Source of the DNA: T3Sed10-213 sp012519365
GTDB lineage: Bacteria; Planctomycetota; Phycisphaerae; Sedimentisphaerales; Anaerohalosphaeraceae
Assembly (NCBI GenBank): GCA_033809355.1
Contig: JAPXLV010000005.1
Coordinates: 1-64,000 of the forward strand
Direction of reading: 5' to 3'
DNA: 64,000 bases
A program made the position numbers and the translations under genes. Below are positions 37,113 to 46,585 of the stretch, piece by piece. Each line of letters starts with the position of its first letter. The stretch's first letter is position 1. The notes below the pieces were generated by a model, which saw only the letters and a program-made list of their open reading frames with translations, ran no database searches and had not been told where the DNA came from.

Positions 37113-37735
37113 TTTGAAACTCCGGTGGTTTGTGCCTGCATATGCTCGACCTCTTCGAGCAGATTGCGGGCATCGTCGTTATTCGGTTCAAAGATAAGAA
37201 CACTCTCAAGCAGTTGACGGGCCTGCTGCGGCTTGTGCTCTTTGACATACAGCGTCGCCAGACAAAACATCACCGCTGTATCGCCGGGGTGTTTGTCCAG
37301 ATAGATATTCAAATAGTCAATGACCCGTTCAAAGGAACCCATTTGACAGGATACCTGAAACAAACCGAGCAAAGCGGTCAGATTGTCACTGTTTAGATCG
37401 AGACTTTTCAGATAGCACTCAAATGCTTCGGCCAACGCGTTGCGCTGCTGGCGAATCATCGCCAAGCCGGCCCAGGCACGGCTGCATCGGCGGTTCAGCC
37501 GCAGAGCCACGCGAAATGCCAGTTCGGCATCATCCAGACGGCCCTCCTGCAGGGCAATAACACCGGTGCCGACATACGGGCCGTCTTCGTCCGGCTCCAG
37601 GGCGGCGGCTTTTTCATAACACCGTCGGGCCTGGTCAAACTCACCCAACTGGGTATAGCAATCGCCCATCTCGCGCATCAGTTCGTAATGCTGAGTCCAG
37701 CCGTGATCCGGTGTGTGTGTGTCTAAGACATCCAT
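37109..37735 (-). CDS. TPR protein of the flagellar glycosylation island
   Basis: A 208-residue soluble protein built of about five TPR units (MGDCYTQLGEFDQARRCYEKA, GVIALQEGRLDDAELAF, CLATLYVKEHKPQQARQLLE). The start overlaps the end of the GT2 gene by 13 bases and the end overlaps the small helical gene by 4, forming a tightly coupled GT2-TPR-helical-protein block. It may recruit flagellin or hold the glycosyltransferases together; no catalytic residues seen. Confidence 0.8.
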   Translation of the reverse strand: MDVLDTHTPDHGWTQHYELMREMGDCYTQLGEFDQARRCYEKAAALEPDEDGPYVGTGVIALQEGRLDDAELAFRVALRLNRRCSRAWAGLAMIRQQRNALAEAFECYLKSLDLNSDNLTALLGLFQVSCQMGSFERVIDYLNIYLDKHPGDTAVMFCLATLYVKEHKPQQARQLLESVLIFEPNNDDARNLLEEVEHMQAQTTGVSK

Positions 37736-39387
37736 ACAAAACTCTCCTGTGGACGGGGCGCGGCCTTGGAAAGCGGCGCCGACTTTTCAACGGCCGGATT
37801 TTGCCGGCCTTGGGGGTCGTGGGGGTCAGTTCCTTCAAGAATCGCCTCAGCGCGTCGATACAGGGCAGCAGCAGCGTTAAAATCATTCAGTTTGCCTCGG
37901 GCCCGTGCAGCAATTAATAAGCGGGCAACGGTTGGGGCCGTGCGGCATAAATCCTCTGCCAGCGACGCCGCCGATTCCCAGCGCGACTGGTGATACAGGG
38001 CGTTGGCTTTGAGCGTCTGCACCCAGAGCGTATTGCCGTAGTGCCGTGCCGCAAAATCGTATAACCGAGCCGCATCACCCCACTGCCCCTCCCTTTCATA
38101 TTGACGCGCCACTCCGAGAGCAAGATCAAATTGAAACGGATACTCCTCCAGAAACGGTTTGCGTATCTCAAGGTGATGGGCCAAAAGCGACTCTTTTAGC
38201 GGCAGATGCGAGTGGGCGCGTCGCGCTGAACGAAGCACCGAGGTCGGCAGTACCCCCCCCCAGTACTCCGGCGTCGATTCTGCCAGTTCATACGCGATAG
38301 ACTGCCGGTCATTATTCAGCAATGGATTCAGCGATCGTTCCACAAATGCCGATTCATCCGACGGCACCGCAATGCCGCAGGGAATAATCGCCGTGAAATC
38401 CGCCTGACACACCTCTATCGCCTTGTCAATTCGATTGTGAGAAGGAGTATCTTCAGGCACTGGGACCACTTTTACATTGGGCACGGCGGGCGAAAAGCCG
38501 TTTCGCTCGCTCGGCGCCAACGGTACCAGAAATTGTGCGGGATAAAAGGAATGCGACCAAATATCCCGAATGAACCGGGCCAGCGCCGGACCGTCTGAGC
38601 CGAGAACAACCATCGACAGGTCACGCATGCACGGCCAGGGCTTGGGCGGCCTTGTACTGCGAATCGCCATCAGATTCCACAAATACTCATTGACATTTTT
38701 GCGGCGTTGAACCGAAATACGATCGCACTGACCGACCGGGGCATAAAATTCGCCGGTAACAATCGGCACGTGCAGAAAATCGGTATAAAAACACAATCGG
38801 CGGGTTAAATCCCAATCAATCAAGATGTTGAGATTTTCATTATAGCCCCCTGTCCTGGCCAGCAGATCGCGCCGATGCAACAGGCTGACATGCAGAACAT
38901 GATTGAACTGCAGCATCAGCATACGATCAAAATCACGGCTGATTTCCACATTTTTGGCCAGCACTTGGCGCCGGCCATCCGGCATCAGGCGGCAATGCGT
39001 CTTGTACAAATCGCTATAGACCGCCTGACAGCGATCCTGCCGCTCGATGGCGTTTACCAGTGTTTCAATATGAAACGGGTAAAATAAATCGTCGTCGTCA
39101 AGATAACAGATGTATTCACCGCGTGCCTGTTGAAGGGCCTCATTGAGCGAATAGGGCTTGCCAAAGTTTTTGTCACGGTCGATGAAGGTCAGTCGAGAAT
39201 CATCAAGATACTCGGCAATCGCCTCGCGTACCGGTGCGCCGCCGTCTCGGACGAGGATGACCTCAAAATGCTGCCAGGTCTGTCGAAAGACACTGGCCAG
39301 CGCCTGGGCCAAATACCGCGGCCGGTTATAGGTGCTGACCAGGACGGTGACAAGGGGGCCGGATTGTCTTGCTTGTGTCGGGGTCAT
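37723..39387 (-). CDS. GT2 glycosyltransferase with C-terminal TPR-like repeats
   Basis: A 554-residue protein. Residues 1 to about 230 are a GT-A family 2 domain: VTVLVSTYNRPRYLAQAL, VILVRDGG, and the metal-binding CYLDDDDLFYP. A middle region of unclear function (about 270-400) contains a nucleotide-recognition-like CQADFTAIIPCGIAVPSDES stretch. The C-terminal 130 residues are TPR-like (GVARQYEREGQWGDAARLYDFAA). The start overlaps the TPR-GT stop by 4 bases. The coding strand has a run of nine G (38253-38261), a possible slippage site. Likely sugar transfer to flagellar protein. Confidence 0.85.
   Translation of the reverse strand: MTPTQARQSGPLVTVLVSTYNRPRYLAQALASVFRQTWQHFEVILVRDGGAPVREAIAEYLDDSRLTFIDRDKNFGKPYSLNEALQQARGEYICYLDDDDLFYPFHIETLVNAIERQDRCQAVYSDLYKTHCRLMPDGRRQVLAKNVEISRDFDRMLMLQFNHVLHVSLLHRRDLLARTGGYNENLNILIDWDLTRRLCFYTDFLHVPIVTGEFYAPVGQCDRISVQRRKNVNEYLWNLMAIRSTRPPKPWPCMRDLSMVVLGSDGPALARFIRDIWSHSFYPAQFLVPLAPSERNGFSPAVPNVKVVPVPEDTPSHNRIDKAIEVCQADFTAIIPCGIAVPSDESAFVERSLNPLLNNDRQSIAYELAESTPEYWGGVLPTSVLRSARRAHSHLPLKESLLAHHLEIRKPFLEEYPFQFDLALGVARQYEREGQWGDAARLYDFAARHYGNTLWVQTLKANALYHQSRWESAASLAEDLCRTAPTVARLLIAARARGKLNDFNAAAALYRRAEAILEGTDPHDPQGRQNPAVEKSAPLSKAAPRPQESFVWMS
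38253..38261 (-). repeat. Nine-base homopolymer (G9 on coding strand) inside the GT2 gene
   Basis: C9 on the plus strand, G9 in the coding sense, encoding part of WGGV, and flanked on both sides by CAGTAC. Such tracts in surface-glycan genes can slip during replication and switch the frame. Confidence 0.7.
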
Positions 39388-41123
39388 ACCTGGCTTGTCT
39401 GATTTTTACGCCGTCGATGCATCGTGTTGCGTCTTATTTCCGTCAATTGCTCAACCGAAAGGCCTTTGTCGGGGCTGCTTACAGCACTGTCCTCTGCAGC
39501 AGCCGACGCGTTCTGAACGATCGGTTTTAGGGACATATCCTCTTCGTCGATCAGCGGCTCTGAGGAAAGGTCCCTACAGGACTGCGTTGCGGCCAGAGCT
39601 GCTCCGGCAATCTGGTCAATGGAAGGATAATATGCGGTCTTGGCTTTATCAATGACCGACACGCTCGATTTGTATGTCGACTCAAGCGGCAAAGAAGATG
39701 CGGCCATTCGCTGCCGACCGGCAACATGAAGCTCCTGCTCAGCGCGAAAGATCTGATCCATCACACTATGCTCCAGCCCATGTTCCTGATACACACGTTC
39801 TGCGCAGCTGCGATGAGCCGCCGCGTCATAGGGGCCGTGCAGTATTATCCGGCAAAAATCCTCGGCCAACGTAAACACATAGGCCTCATCCAGCCGCCGC
39901 TCAACGCCGGGGAACCGATGCACCAGCGGCCGCAGTCCATACCCCATGGCCAGCCAGACATTGCCCATGGCCGCATCGTCGATTGCAGTGGAAAGAAGGT
40001 AATGTTTGTCGCGGAGCCATTTTTTCATATCGCTGATCGGACCATCGAGGAAAACTACATTATCCAACTCAAGGGTCTCGATGAGATGGCGGATATAGTG
40101 CTCCACCGCCTGATCGATAAACGCACCGCCAATATAGAGACGTGCATCGGGGTCGAGGTAATGGAGTTTTTGGAAACACATTAGGGCAAACATTGGGTTT
40201 TGACGAGCATCCCACGGCCCAAGGGCGGCAATACGTTTGCCTTTCTTGCGAGTCTGAAAAGCGATCTGGTGAGGGTTCACTATCGGCTCGGCCGTCAAGA
40301 CCATCAAACTTGAAGGGACATGTTCAATGTGCTCATAAAATCGCTGAGCCTCCTGTTGACGACCGAACATAAGGACCGATTGGACGTTTTGCCAGTTGAC
40401 CGACCGAATCTCCGGAACGGCTAAATCTTGAGTATCCAGTATAACAATTAATCGCATAGAGCAAGGTTGCCGGGAGGCGCGGACCAGCGTCTGTCCACAG
40501 CCGAAAAAAAGGGCGATGTCCGTGTCGGGAGGAATAGAGGCCGCTTCGTGAGACGAGGTATCGAGAACAGTCAGCGGCAGTCTTATCTGCAATTCATCAA
40601 TCATCTGATGAGCAAGGGGGCCTTTGTTCCGGATAACAACCGCAGTGCGGGCCCGATGGCTTCGAATCACGTCGATCATGGATTTGAGGATGTCCTGCTC
40701 CGGATTCATTTGAAGCGAACGCAACAGCAGTTCCACCGCCGGGCCGAGCAGGTCTTTTTTCAACAGACAATCAGCAGCACGATGCAGCATATCCACATTA
40801 AGCAGGCCGCGGGCATCCATCTGATCAAACAAACCGATGGCTTGGGCCGCCCTGCCTTCCTGCAGGTACGCTTCGCACAAATTCCATTGTACCTGGGCCA
40901 GTTGTTCATCCGAACAAAACCGGCAGGCCTTTTCGTACAAGGCAATAGCCTGCGGGCCTTTGCCCAGACAAAACAAAATGGTCGCGGCATCATTGATGGC
41001 CTGCCCATCCTGCGGCCGATAAGACAGATAGTCATTCAATACACCCAACGCCTGGTCATAGCGACCCGACTCGGCCAGCGCAAGGGCCTGCTCGTGCATT
41101 GCCGTAAGCTGTTGTGAATCCAT
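39384..41123 (-). CDS. TPR-glycosyltransferase fusion (GT-B fold)
   Basis: A 579-residue protein with GGGAG seven bases before ATG 41123. Residues 1-150 hold about four TPR units (ALALAESGRYDQALGVLNDY and following). Residues about 155-470 have a GT-B layout with a C-terminal half similar to the GT4 protein encoded next door (ARLYIGGAFIDQAVEHYIRHLIETLELDNVVFLDG; the segment here is quoted only in part as YIGGAF and VVFLDGPI, then LLSTAIDD and AMGYGLRPLV). The acidic EX7E-like pair is degenerate (DDAAMGN), so activity may differ. The C-terminal 100 residues are low-complexity. It has its own sigma-54-type promoter 35-60 bases upstream. The TPR plus GT-B order recalls O-GlcNAc-transferase-like protein glycosylation. 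Confidence 0.82.
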   Translation of the reverse strand: MDSQQLTAMHEQALALAESGRYDQALGVLNDYLSYRPQDGQAINDAATILFCLGKGPQAIALYEKACRFCSDEQLAQVQWNLCEAYLQEGRAAQAIGLFDQMDARGLLNVDMLHRAADCLLKKDLLGPAVELLLRSLQMNPEQDILKSMIDVIRSHRARTAVVIRNKGPLAHQMIDELQIRLPLTVLDTSSHEAASIPPDTDIALFFGCGQTLVRASRQPCSMRLIVILDTQDLAVPEIRSVNWQNVQSVLMFGRQQEAQRFYEHIEHVPSSLMVLTAEPIVNPHQIAFQTRKKGKRIAALGPWDARQNPMFALMCFQKLHYLDPDARLYIGGAFIDQAVEHYIRHLIETLELDNVVFLDGPISDMKKWLRDKHYLLSTAIDDAAMGNVWLAMGYGLRPLVHRFPGVERRLDEAYVFTLAEDFCRIILHGPYDAAAHRSCAERVYQEHGLEHSVMDQIFRAEQELHVAGRQRMAASSLPLESTYKSSVSVIDKAKTAYYPSIDQIAGAALAATQSCRDLSSEPLIDEEDMSLKPIVQNASAAAEDSAVSSPDKGLSVEQLTEIRRNTMHRRRKNQTSQV

Positions 41124-41165
41124 GTTTGTACTCCCGGTTCAAAAAACGATTTTATGCACGTTGTG

Positions 41166-41184
41166 TATGCAAACGGCGTGCCTG
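41166..41184 (-). promoter_or_regulatory. Sigma-54 promoter candidate upstream of the TPR-GT gene
   Basis: Minus strand AGGCACG-N4-TTGCAT: GG at 41181-41182 and GC at 41169-41170 with ten bases between. It is the best overall consensus match in the window and lies in the 132-base gap directly before a start codon. Confidence 0.72.
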
Positions 41185-41255
41185 TTTTGACAACAGCTGT
41201 TTTTGGCTTGTTTTGGGCCGCGGAGGGCATCTGGTTGCCAGGGGTTGTCAAGTTT

Positions 41256-42704
41256 TCAAACAGTCAGTGCTGTCAGCCCTGAAAATTCTGCCGTTTGCTG
41301 AGAGGTTTTCTCCGTCCAGGGGTTTTTCTCGAACATTGCGAACAATTCATTGATTCGCAGAAGCTGTGCCGACAGCGGATATCGCCTCTCCACAAAATCG
41401 CGATACCGCTGAGAATCATACTGCGGCTCAACAATCCGCCGGCAAAACTCCTCGGGTGTGGTAAACAAATAGTCTCGATCGAACAACGCCTCGGCGCCGG
41501 GAAAATGGGCAATTATCGGTTTGACCCCTGTGGCCATTGCCTCCAAAATCCCCATAGGACACCCCTCGATCACACTGGTGGAAACCAGATACTGTTTGTC
41601 AGCCAGCCAGCGGGGAATGTCGTCCTGAAATCCGTCATAGACAATCACGTCCTGTAATCCCATGGTCGAGAGCGTATGTTCATAATAATGCTGCATCACC
41701 AATTCCTTGACCCGCCCGGCGATAAAAAGTCGATACTGCGGATCAATCTTTTTTAACGCGGCCATGCATTGAAACAGCAGCATAGGGTTTTTGACCATGC
41801 GAAGCGCGCCGATAAAGGCGATGTTTTTGCCGGGGCGGCGCGAGGTGTAGGGGTAAGCCTCCAGATTGACGCCGTTGGGAATATTGACAATGGAAACACG
41901 TTTGCGAATATCCGGCCGCCAGTGCTCCAGCGCCTTATGGACCCAGGGATTGCCGACGGTAACCAGCGCATCGACAGTCTTCCAGTTAATCTGGGTCGGC
42001 CAGGGTTCGTACGCCTCGTACCGATGCAGCCGAATAATCGTGCGGCAGACTTTCGGCAGCGCTGTTCCAATCTGAGCCAGATTGGTGCACCACTCAAACC
42101 ACGAAATATCGCTCCATCGCATCAGATCTGCCAGTTGTTTTTCGGTTCCGCTCTCAAATACCCGCACCTCATACCGTTGACAAGCAAAATCCAGGATATC
42201 ATTGAGAAAATTCGCACCGTCGCCGCCGATAAAAAAAGCGATCTTAGGGCGTCTGGACCGCAGTGCAGTAATCCGAGCATCGAGTTTGACTGCGTCAGGC
42301 AACGCGTGTCGCCCTCGATGCAGCGCTTCCATTGCGGAGGCCAGGTCGTTTTGCGCAATAAAACCATCGGCGATTTCGTGAACCAGTGTCTCGTCCAGCA
42401 GCTCTTCCAAACAGAGCGTCTCAAACCACCGCATCGCCTGCCAGGGTTGACCAGCAGCCAGATACGCCCTGACCAAATGACGATAGGCTCGAACAGGGCA
42501 GACCTCTGAATCAATAGCACGGCGAAAATAGTGAATCGCCTCGTCGAAGCGTCCCTGCGCGTACAAGATCTCCCCCGCCTCATCCCAGGCTGCACCGTTA
42601 TTGGGACACTCTTTCAATAACGTCTGTGCCTGTGTCAAAGCGGCCTGGTCAAGGCCCGTGTTTGCCTGATGGGGTGCTTGCTGACATAAATTATCGGATT
42701 TCAT
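41256..42704 (-). CDS. TPR-glycosyltransferase fusion, family 4 type
   Basis: A 482-residue protein. Residues 20-140 are TPR-like (GAAWDEAGEILYAQGRFDEA). Residues about 150-460 form a GT-B enzyme: KIAFFIGGDGANF, IPNGVNLEAYPY, NIAFIGALRMVKNP and STSVIEGCPMGILEAMATG, the last being the EX7E nucleotide-sugar motif of GT4. It follows flgL by 55 bases on the same strand and is thus the entry gene of the glycosylation island. It probably glycosylates an axial flagellar protein; sugar donor unknown. Confidence 0.88.
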   Translation of the reverse strand: MKSDNLCQQAPHQANTGLDQAALTQAQTLLKECPNNGAAWDEAGEILYAQGRFDEAIHYFRRAIDSEVCPVRAYRHLVRAYLAAGQPWQAMRWFETLCLEELLDETLVHEIADGFIAQNDLASAMEALHRGRHALPDAVKLDARITALRSRRPKIAFFIGGDGANFLNDILDFACQRYEVRVFESGTEKQLADLMRWSDISWFEWCTNLAQIGTALPKVCRTIIRLHRYEAYEPWPTQINWKTVDALVTVGNPWVHKALEHWRPDIRKRVSIVNIPNGVNLEAYPYTSRRPGKNIAFIGALRMVKNPMLLFQCMAALKKIDPQYRLFIAGRVKELVMQHYYEHTLSTMGLQDVIVYDGFQDDIPRWLADKQYLVSTSVIEGCPMGILEAMATGVKPIIAHFPGAEALFDRDYLFTTPEEFCRRIVEPQYDSQRYRDFVERRYPLSAQLLRINELFAMFEKNPWTEKTSQQTAEFSGLTALTV

Positions 42705-42759
42705 TGGTTCATGCTTTCTTTCTCAACAGCGGCATTCTGTCACTGGGTGGCAGATGAAA

Positions 42760-43947
42760 TTAGCTCAAAAAATCCAAAAGCGACAAATTAAACATCTTTG
42801 AGGCCACATTCAGTGACATCTCATAGAGGAGTAAATAACGTGCCAAATCAATCGCAACCTGCGTAATATCCGCATCATTCAGACGGCTGATTTCGTCATC
42901 GGTATTGAGCTTCATCTCTTCGATGCTGTCTCTGAGACTGGTCAGAGTTTGAATACGCCCGCCGACAATTGGAAACGCGCGGACGACTTTCTCTTCGACT
43001 TGCTGCATCAACATAACCGTATCGTTCATCATTTTGCTAATCTGTGCATCGGATAGGTTTTCAGTATTGTAAAGCAAATCGCGCGCACTGATCAATACAC
43101 TGAACATATCAAACGTGCCTTCCGCCCGCACGGGGATTTTGCCCTCGGCGGTGATGTTTGAGGCATCCACATAGAGTATTTCTTGAGTGGTCGGATTAAT
43201 CACCGCCACATTGGTTTTATTCGCATCGGTGACCGCGACCCAATGTTCGCCGTCAAGGGATAATTCATAACTGCCGGCCGATTCTCGAATATTCAGAAGG
43301 ACATCGCCGCGGATGCTGCTGGTGCCGGTTCCGGCCGCAGCGCCGGTCTCGCCGTAAAACGTCAAATCCCGTGTACCATCGGCGCCGAACAAACTGTCGC
43401 CGACCAGCAAAGCCGACATTTCCAGCCCTTGGACCACCTCGACCTTCTGTTCCTCACTACTGCCCTGATAAGTCACGCGTGTGATATTACCCTGACTGTC
43501 TCGCTCGACCGCATAAGGCGCCACGCTTGCCTCGGCTCCTCCAAACAGGTACTGATTCAGCCGCTCGGTATTGCACAGGACGACCAGTTGTTCCAGGGCA
43601 TTATTCAGATCGGCCGCGAGGGTATGGCGAAGTTGCTGGCTGGTCGTGCCGGACAGCGTCGCGGTCAAGGACGCCCGGGCCTTTGAAAGCTCGTCGGTAA
43701 TACTTTGGACGACCGATGAGCTCAAATCCAGAACGTCAATGATTTCGTCAAGTGTCTCCATGTACTGGGCTTTGGTGCGACTGTCGCCCTGAAGGGCAAG
43801 AACAGTGTTGGCCTTGGTGGGATTTTCTGAGACGCGAAAGAGTTCCTGTCCCGTTTCTGCCTTTTGCTGAAGCGACATCAGGGCGGCTGAATTTTTCGCT
43901 ATTGCCCAACTGGACGTTTTATAGATCGCATCAAGCGAGTAACTCAT
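42760..43947 (-). CDS. flgL: Flagellar hook-filament junction protein (HAP3)
   Basis: A 395-residue protein with GAGGA upstream of ATG 43947. The helical N-terminus (AIAKNSAALMSLQQKAETGQ, RVSENPTKA) and C-terminus (ITQVAIDLARYLLLYEMSLN) form the flagellin-like D0/D1 coiled coil, and the NQYLFGGAEA segment is a flagellin-family hallmark. It joins FlgK to the filament outside the cell. Gene order flgK-flgL is canonical. Confidence 0.93.
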   Translation of the reverse strand: MSYSLDAIYKTSSWAIAKNSAALMSLQQKAETGQELFRVSENPTKANTVLALQGDSRTKAQYMETLDEIIDVLDLSSSVVQSITDELSKARASLTATLSGTTSQQLRHTLAADLNNALEQLVVLCNTERLNQYLFGGAEASVAPYAVERDSQGNITRVTYQGSSEEQKVEVVQGLEMSALLVGDSLFGADGTRDLTFYGETGAAAGTGTSSIRGDVLLNIRESAGSYELSLDGEHWVAVTDANKTNVAVINPTTQEILYVDASNITAEGKIPVRAEGTFDMFSVLISARDLLYNTENLSDAQISKMMNDTVMLMQQVEEKVVRAFPIVGGRIQTLTSLRDSIEEMKLNTDDEISRLNDADITQVAIDLARYLLLYEMSLNVASKMFNLSLLDFLS

Positions 43948-44027
43948 AATTGATCCTCTTTGTCATATAGCTTTGACAATCCCTTGGCGGTTCACCATTC
44001 TGGATGCCGGTTGTTTTAGCCACGCGG

Positions 44028-46037
44028 TTACGAGGTTAAGGTTAACACGGTTTTTTGGGTTTCGTTAATGGTGTTAATATAGCGTGCCATGGCCTGAAAC
44101 ATCCGCTCATACAGCATCATCAGGCTGGCCTGGTCATTGATGTCGACGCCGCTGATCTGTTCCCGCTGCTGCTGCAAACTCCGCAGTACCCCTTGGGCAT
44201 TTTCTGTTTGCATCTCGGTAATCGATATTTGATTGCCCAAGTCGGCAACCGTCTGACGGTAGTAATCTTTAATGCTAAGCGAACCGAGCGCATCGAAAGC
44301 CTGATCGCCGAGTTTGGCCAGAAGGACGGCGTTGCTGTTGCCGTTTTTATCGATGCTGCGGGTAGAGGCGACTTTGCCGCTGGCGTTTTTAACATAGTCG
44401 CTTACATCCATACTGACGGCATCGCTTCCTGAAAAAAAGCAATTTAGACCGACCGCCGCCAGAAAACCGGTCGGATCCGAATTGGCAATCCCTTGAAATT
44501 CAAACTGGTCTCCATCCGTCAGATAGCCGGCACTGAGGCCATTGATATCAAGGGATATTTTGATGCCGTCGCCCAGATCAAGCACTTGTCCGGGCGTATA
44601 GCCATTGCCGATGTCGAGAGTCGCCACATCATCCCCGTCGGTGGTTTTGACGATAAGGCGTATCGCCCCATTGCCGATGGCTGCCGTCTGGCCCGGCGGT
44701 TCGGTCTGAACGGTCGCGATATAAGTCGTATTGGCTGTGCCGGTGAATTGTCCGGACAGCGTAATCGACGGTCTGGCTGTTTCTGTCCCGGCATGTGGAT
44801 CGGCACTGGTAAAGACGGGAACAGAATCGACGCCCGGCAGAAAATCAAACGTGTACTCCACATCGGCAACAATCTGAATTCGTCCGCCGGAAAAATGACC
44901 GTTGATGCCGTTTATGGCGTCCAGTTTGCCGGCGATATCCTGAAACGTGTCATCCGCATCGATCTCGATGCTGCACCGACGTGCTGTCCCATCCGGTCCG
45001 GTCAGGCGAATGTAAACCGTCCCGGTCTGAATCGGCGGTATTGTCTCGGCAAGGCTCGTTTGGGATAATGTCCAGCCCGTCAACGAGGAAAAGGAACCGT
45101 CCTGACCCACGCCCTGCGCGTGCAGTTTATTCGTTTCGGTAATGAGAGTTTCGGCCAGCACATCAAGACGCTGCTGGAGGTCACAAATAAGGGAATTACG
45201 CAATTCAAACAATCCGCCGAGTTCTCCTCCGCTGACTTGCGTATTATAAGAATCGGTACCTTTCGGCCGCAGTCCCAATTCATAGAACTGCCCATTGTTA
45301 ACCATGCCGATTTCCAGCCCGGTCACCTCCGAGCCGACCACAATCGAAACATCCGAGGCGATGATGTCCACCATCCCATTATCTCGGGCAACTGTACGAA
45401 TTCCGATCAGCCGCCCCAGTTCGGTGATTAACGCATCGCGCTGATCCAGCGTATTGGTGGGGTCATTGCCGCGAATGGTTTGATTGTATATTTCCTGATT
45501 CAAAGAGGCGATCTGCTCGGAGAGCAAATTAATGCGGTTCACCTTCGAGCAGGCCTCGTCGTAGGTTGTATCATTTAAGTTGGACACCGTGGTAGCCAGG
45601 TTGTTCATCTGGCTGACCAACGTTTGCGCCGTGGAGAGAACCTGACTTTGCAGATTGACGTCTTCGGGGCGCATGGCCAAATTTTGAAAAGATGCAAAAA
45701 ATTGATCGATCGCGGTACTTAAGCCGTCGGTGCTCAACTCACCAAACGCACTTTCAATCGTGCTGAGCATATCAAGACGGCGCTGCATATCGGCCAGGAT
45801 AGATTCCTGCCGAAGCATCTCCGATTCAAGAACATCATCGATCCGCCGAACGACGCCGGCGTATTCAACGCCCTGTCCGACCATCACACCGTTGGCATAA
45901 GACTCTGTCGCCGGCGTCAGATTGATATCCTGCCGATGGTAGCCTTCGGTGGCGGCATTGGCGATGTTGTTGCCGATAATCATCAGCGCCTTTTGTGCCG
46001 CGTGAATGCCGCTGATGCCGATATGATAACCTGACAT
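44028..46037 (-). CDS. flgK: Flagellar hook-filament junction protein (HAP1)
   Basis: A 669-residue protein from ATG 46037, set by GGGAG upstream; the longer ORF overlaps flgN and is not used. HIGISGIHAAQKALMIIGNNIANAATEGY is, in parts, the flg_bb_rod signature, and DQRDALITELGRLIGI plus the C-terminal DQASLMMLYERMFQAMARYI are FlgK. It is longer than the E. coli protein (547) because of an enlarged outer domain. It connects hook to filament. Confidence 0.95.
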   Translation of the reverse strand: MSGYHIGISGIHAAQKALMIIGNNIANAATEGYHRQDINLTPATESYANGVMVGQGVEYAGVVRRIDDVLESEMLRQESILADMQRRLDMLSTIESAFGELSTDGLSTAIDQFFASFQNLAMRPEDVNLQSQVLSTAQTLVSQMNNLATTVSNLNDTTYDEACSKVNRINLLSEQIASLNQEIYNQTIRGNDPTNTLDQRDALITELGRLIGIRTVARDNGMVDIIASDVSIVVGSEVTGLEIGMVNNGQFYELGLRPKGTDSYNTQVSGGELGGLFELRNSLICDLQQRLDVLAETLITETNKLHAQGVGQDGSFSSLTGWTLSQTSLAETIPPIQTGTVYIRLTGPDGTARRCSIEIDADDTFQDIAGKLDAINGINGHFSGGRIQIVADVEYTFDFLPGVDSVPVFTSADPHAGTETARPSITLSGQFTGTANTTYIATVQTEPPGQTAAIGNGAIRLIVKTTDGDDVATLDIGNGYTPGQVLDLGDGIKISLDINGLSAGYLTDGDQFEFQGIANSDPTGFLAAVGLNCFFSGSDAVSMDVSDYVKNASGKVASTRSIDKNGNSNAVLLAKLGDQAFDALGSLSIKDYYRQTVADLGNQISITEMQTENAQGVLRSLQQQREQISGVDINDQASLMMLYERMFQAMARYINTINETQKTVLTLTS

Positions 46038-46057
46038 GAAAAAAGACTCCCGCTTCG

Positions 46058-46585
46058 TTATAGTTTCATACTCACCAGGCCGCGATGCACGTCCCATTGG
46101 CCCTGTCCCTGCGGGCCATACGTCACCGACTGCTGATTCTGACCGAGAATCGCACTGAGCAATAAGCGATTGCACCGCGCACATTCCCGCAGCATCAGTT
46201 CGGTCATCTCGGCCTCATGACGAACCCGACGCACCAGCTCGAGCATCTGCTGCTGCTTTTGCTGCACAACGGCACAATGACGCTCGTCAAGACAGGCACA
46301 CAATGCCGACAGGGTTACGCAGCCGCCCAGCCCACCAAACGCCTCTGCGAGCTGTCGTTCGATGTGTCGTTGGGCCGTATCGAGCCGGCGGCGTTCTTCA
46401 GCGTCCTGCTGAACCTGTTCAAGCAGTCGCGTCAATGTCGGTTCATCCCGTTTGATGACGGCCGCCCGCAGTTCACCAAGCCGCTCGAGCATCTGTAAAA
46501 GTTCGGCCTGGCGAGCGTCAAGAAACACTTCCAGTTCCTCCATGACCGCCTGTTGTAACTGTGTGTATGGGTTATCGGTATTCAT
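46058..46585 (-). CDS. flgN: Flagellar export chaperone
   Basis: A 175-residue helical protein from ATG 46585 (AAGGA upstream), overlapping flgJ by 14 bases. The pattern of long helices (LQMLERLGELRAAVIKRDEP, QQKQQQMLELVRRVRHEAE) and the position immediately before flgK fit FlgN, the chaperone that delivers FlgK and FlgL to the export gate. Sequence conservation in the family is low, so position carries much of the evidence. Confidence 0.8.
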   Translation of the reverse strand: MNTDNPYTQLQQAVMEELEVFLDARQAELLQMLERLGELRAAVIKRDEPTLTRLLEQVQQDAEERRRLDTAQRHIERQLAEAFGGLGGCVTLSALCACLDERHCAVVQQKQQQMLELVRRVRHEAEMTELMLRECARCNRLLLSAILGQNQQSVTYGPQGQGQWDVHRGLVSMKL

